Below, piece by piece: positions 21,407 to 21,656 of a DNA stretch of 21,656 nt. The translations under genes and the position numbers were made by a program. The stretch spans positions 1 to 21,656 of the IMG/VR virus record IMGVR_UViG_3300033144_002361, one strand, 5' to 3'. Each line of letters opens with the position of its first letter. Position 1 is the stretch's first letter. This DNA is from a virus. Below the pieces are notes generated by a model. That model made no database searches. It was not told the origin of the DNA and was given only the letters and a program-made list of their open reading frames with translations.

Positions 21407-21656
21407 TATGAACAACAAGACCGAGGACTTAGACCTTGGAGACAAGTGGGTTCAGCTCGCACAGAACTGCCGGTTTGAGAATGAGCCGAGGTCTGTGACC
21501 AAGCGAGAGCCGGTTACTTATTACAACCAAGACTTCACTGGATTGATTGGTGGTGACGGTGATGCAGAGGTCTCCGGTCTATACCGGTTCTATGCCGGTG
21601 GAACTGGTTACTTTCTTATGGTGCACAAGACAACCTGTTACGTTGGGAACGATGCA
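21360..21656 (+). CDS. gp10-like stabilisation/neck protein, partial
   Basis: Ninety-nine codons are visible and the gene runs off the window. It begins MPDSELQQWYVKIAPGMNNK, then LGDKWVQLAQNCRFENEPRS, VTKREPVTYYNQ and beta repeats (SGLYRFYAGGTGYFLMVHKT). 'W-K-APG-N-KT--LDLGDKW-Q-AQNCRF' is the start I associate with the protein following the adaptor in podovirus-like phages, comparable with packaged-DNA stabilisation protein gp10 or other beta-propeller-type neck proteins. The start is in copy 2 of the duplication. Assignment by order plus beta-rich sequence is moderate. Confidence 0.6.
   Translation, partial: MPDSELQQWYVKIAPGMNNKTEDLDLGDKWVQLAQNCRFENEPRSVTKREPVTYYNQDFTGLIGGDGDAEVSGLYRFYAGGTGYFLMVHKTTCYVGNDA

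Noticed and set aside
1-21656. tRNA, rRNA or insertion sequences
   Set aside because: No clover-leaf, rRNA segment, transposase or terminal inverted repeats recognised; the gene packing leaves no room.

Overview
The window is the late/structural region of a tailed double-stranded DNA phage (Caudoviricetes) or a prophage of that kind. Every convincing gene lies on the + strand. They are packed end to end with TAATG, TAGTG or ATGA start/stop overlaps and strong AGGAG-type ribosome binding sites. The host is bacterial and probably Gram-negative, because a spanin-like lipoprotein gene with a clear lipobox is present. The order terS, terL, portal, scaffold, capsid, followed much later by a gp4-like adaptor and a gp10-like stabilisation protein, suggests a podovirus-like virion. 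No tape-measure gene, tail-assembly chaperones, integrase or replication genes are visible. I cannot name a species.

Layout. (1) 1-184: leader with a good sigma70-type promoter running almost directly into a terminator hairpin. (2) 185-5750: packaging and prohead genes: TerS, TerL, a 21-codon basic micro-ORF, a Gly/Gln-rich protein, a small basic protein, portal, a small helical protein and a scaffold with a Pro/Thr-rich head. (3) 5750-7753: a zinc-ribbon protein, a beta-rich capsid-associated protein and the major capsid protein, followed by a stem-loop. (4) 7812-13959: about seventeen small genes. Many are Ser/Thr/Val-rich beta proteins that look like virion decoration or adhesin modules. 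Among them are one exported protein, one Cys4 protein, coiled coils, and a cluster of three membrane-protein candidates at 12430-13161, one of which is overprinted on another gene. (5) 13970-19294: a 1,774-residue protein made of eight LamG/concanavalin-A-like domains, probably a fibre or carbohydrate-binding appendage. It is followed by a protein joining beta repeats to a C-terminal Cys4 zinc ribbon. (6) 20031-20543: a compact lysis-like set (one-TM holin candidate, tiny i-spanin candidate, overlapping lipoprotein). (7) 20545-21656: an adaptor protein, then a gp10-like gene whose 5' end sits in a perfect 60-bp tandem duplication. That gene runs off the window.

How it works together: TerS/TerL package DNA through the portal into a prohead built from scaffold and capsid protein. 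The adaptor and gp10-like protein would close the portal. The small beta proteins and the LamG array probably decorate the particle and bind glycans, and the membrane proteins probably serve lysis. Best candidates for something new are the LamG array with leftover part-domains, the overprinted signal-anchor gene at 12430-12708, the 60-bp duplication at 21287-21406, the beta-repeat/zinc-ribbon fusion at 19294-20019, and the promoter-terminator leader. All assignments come from reading the sequence; no database search was possible.
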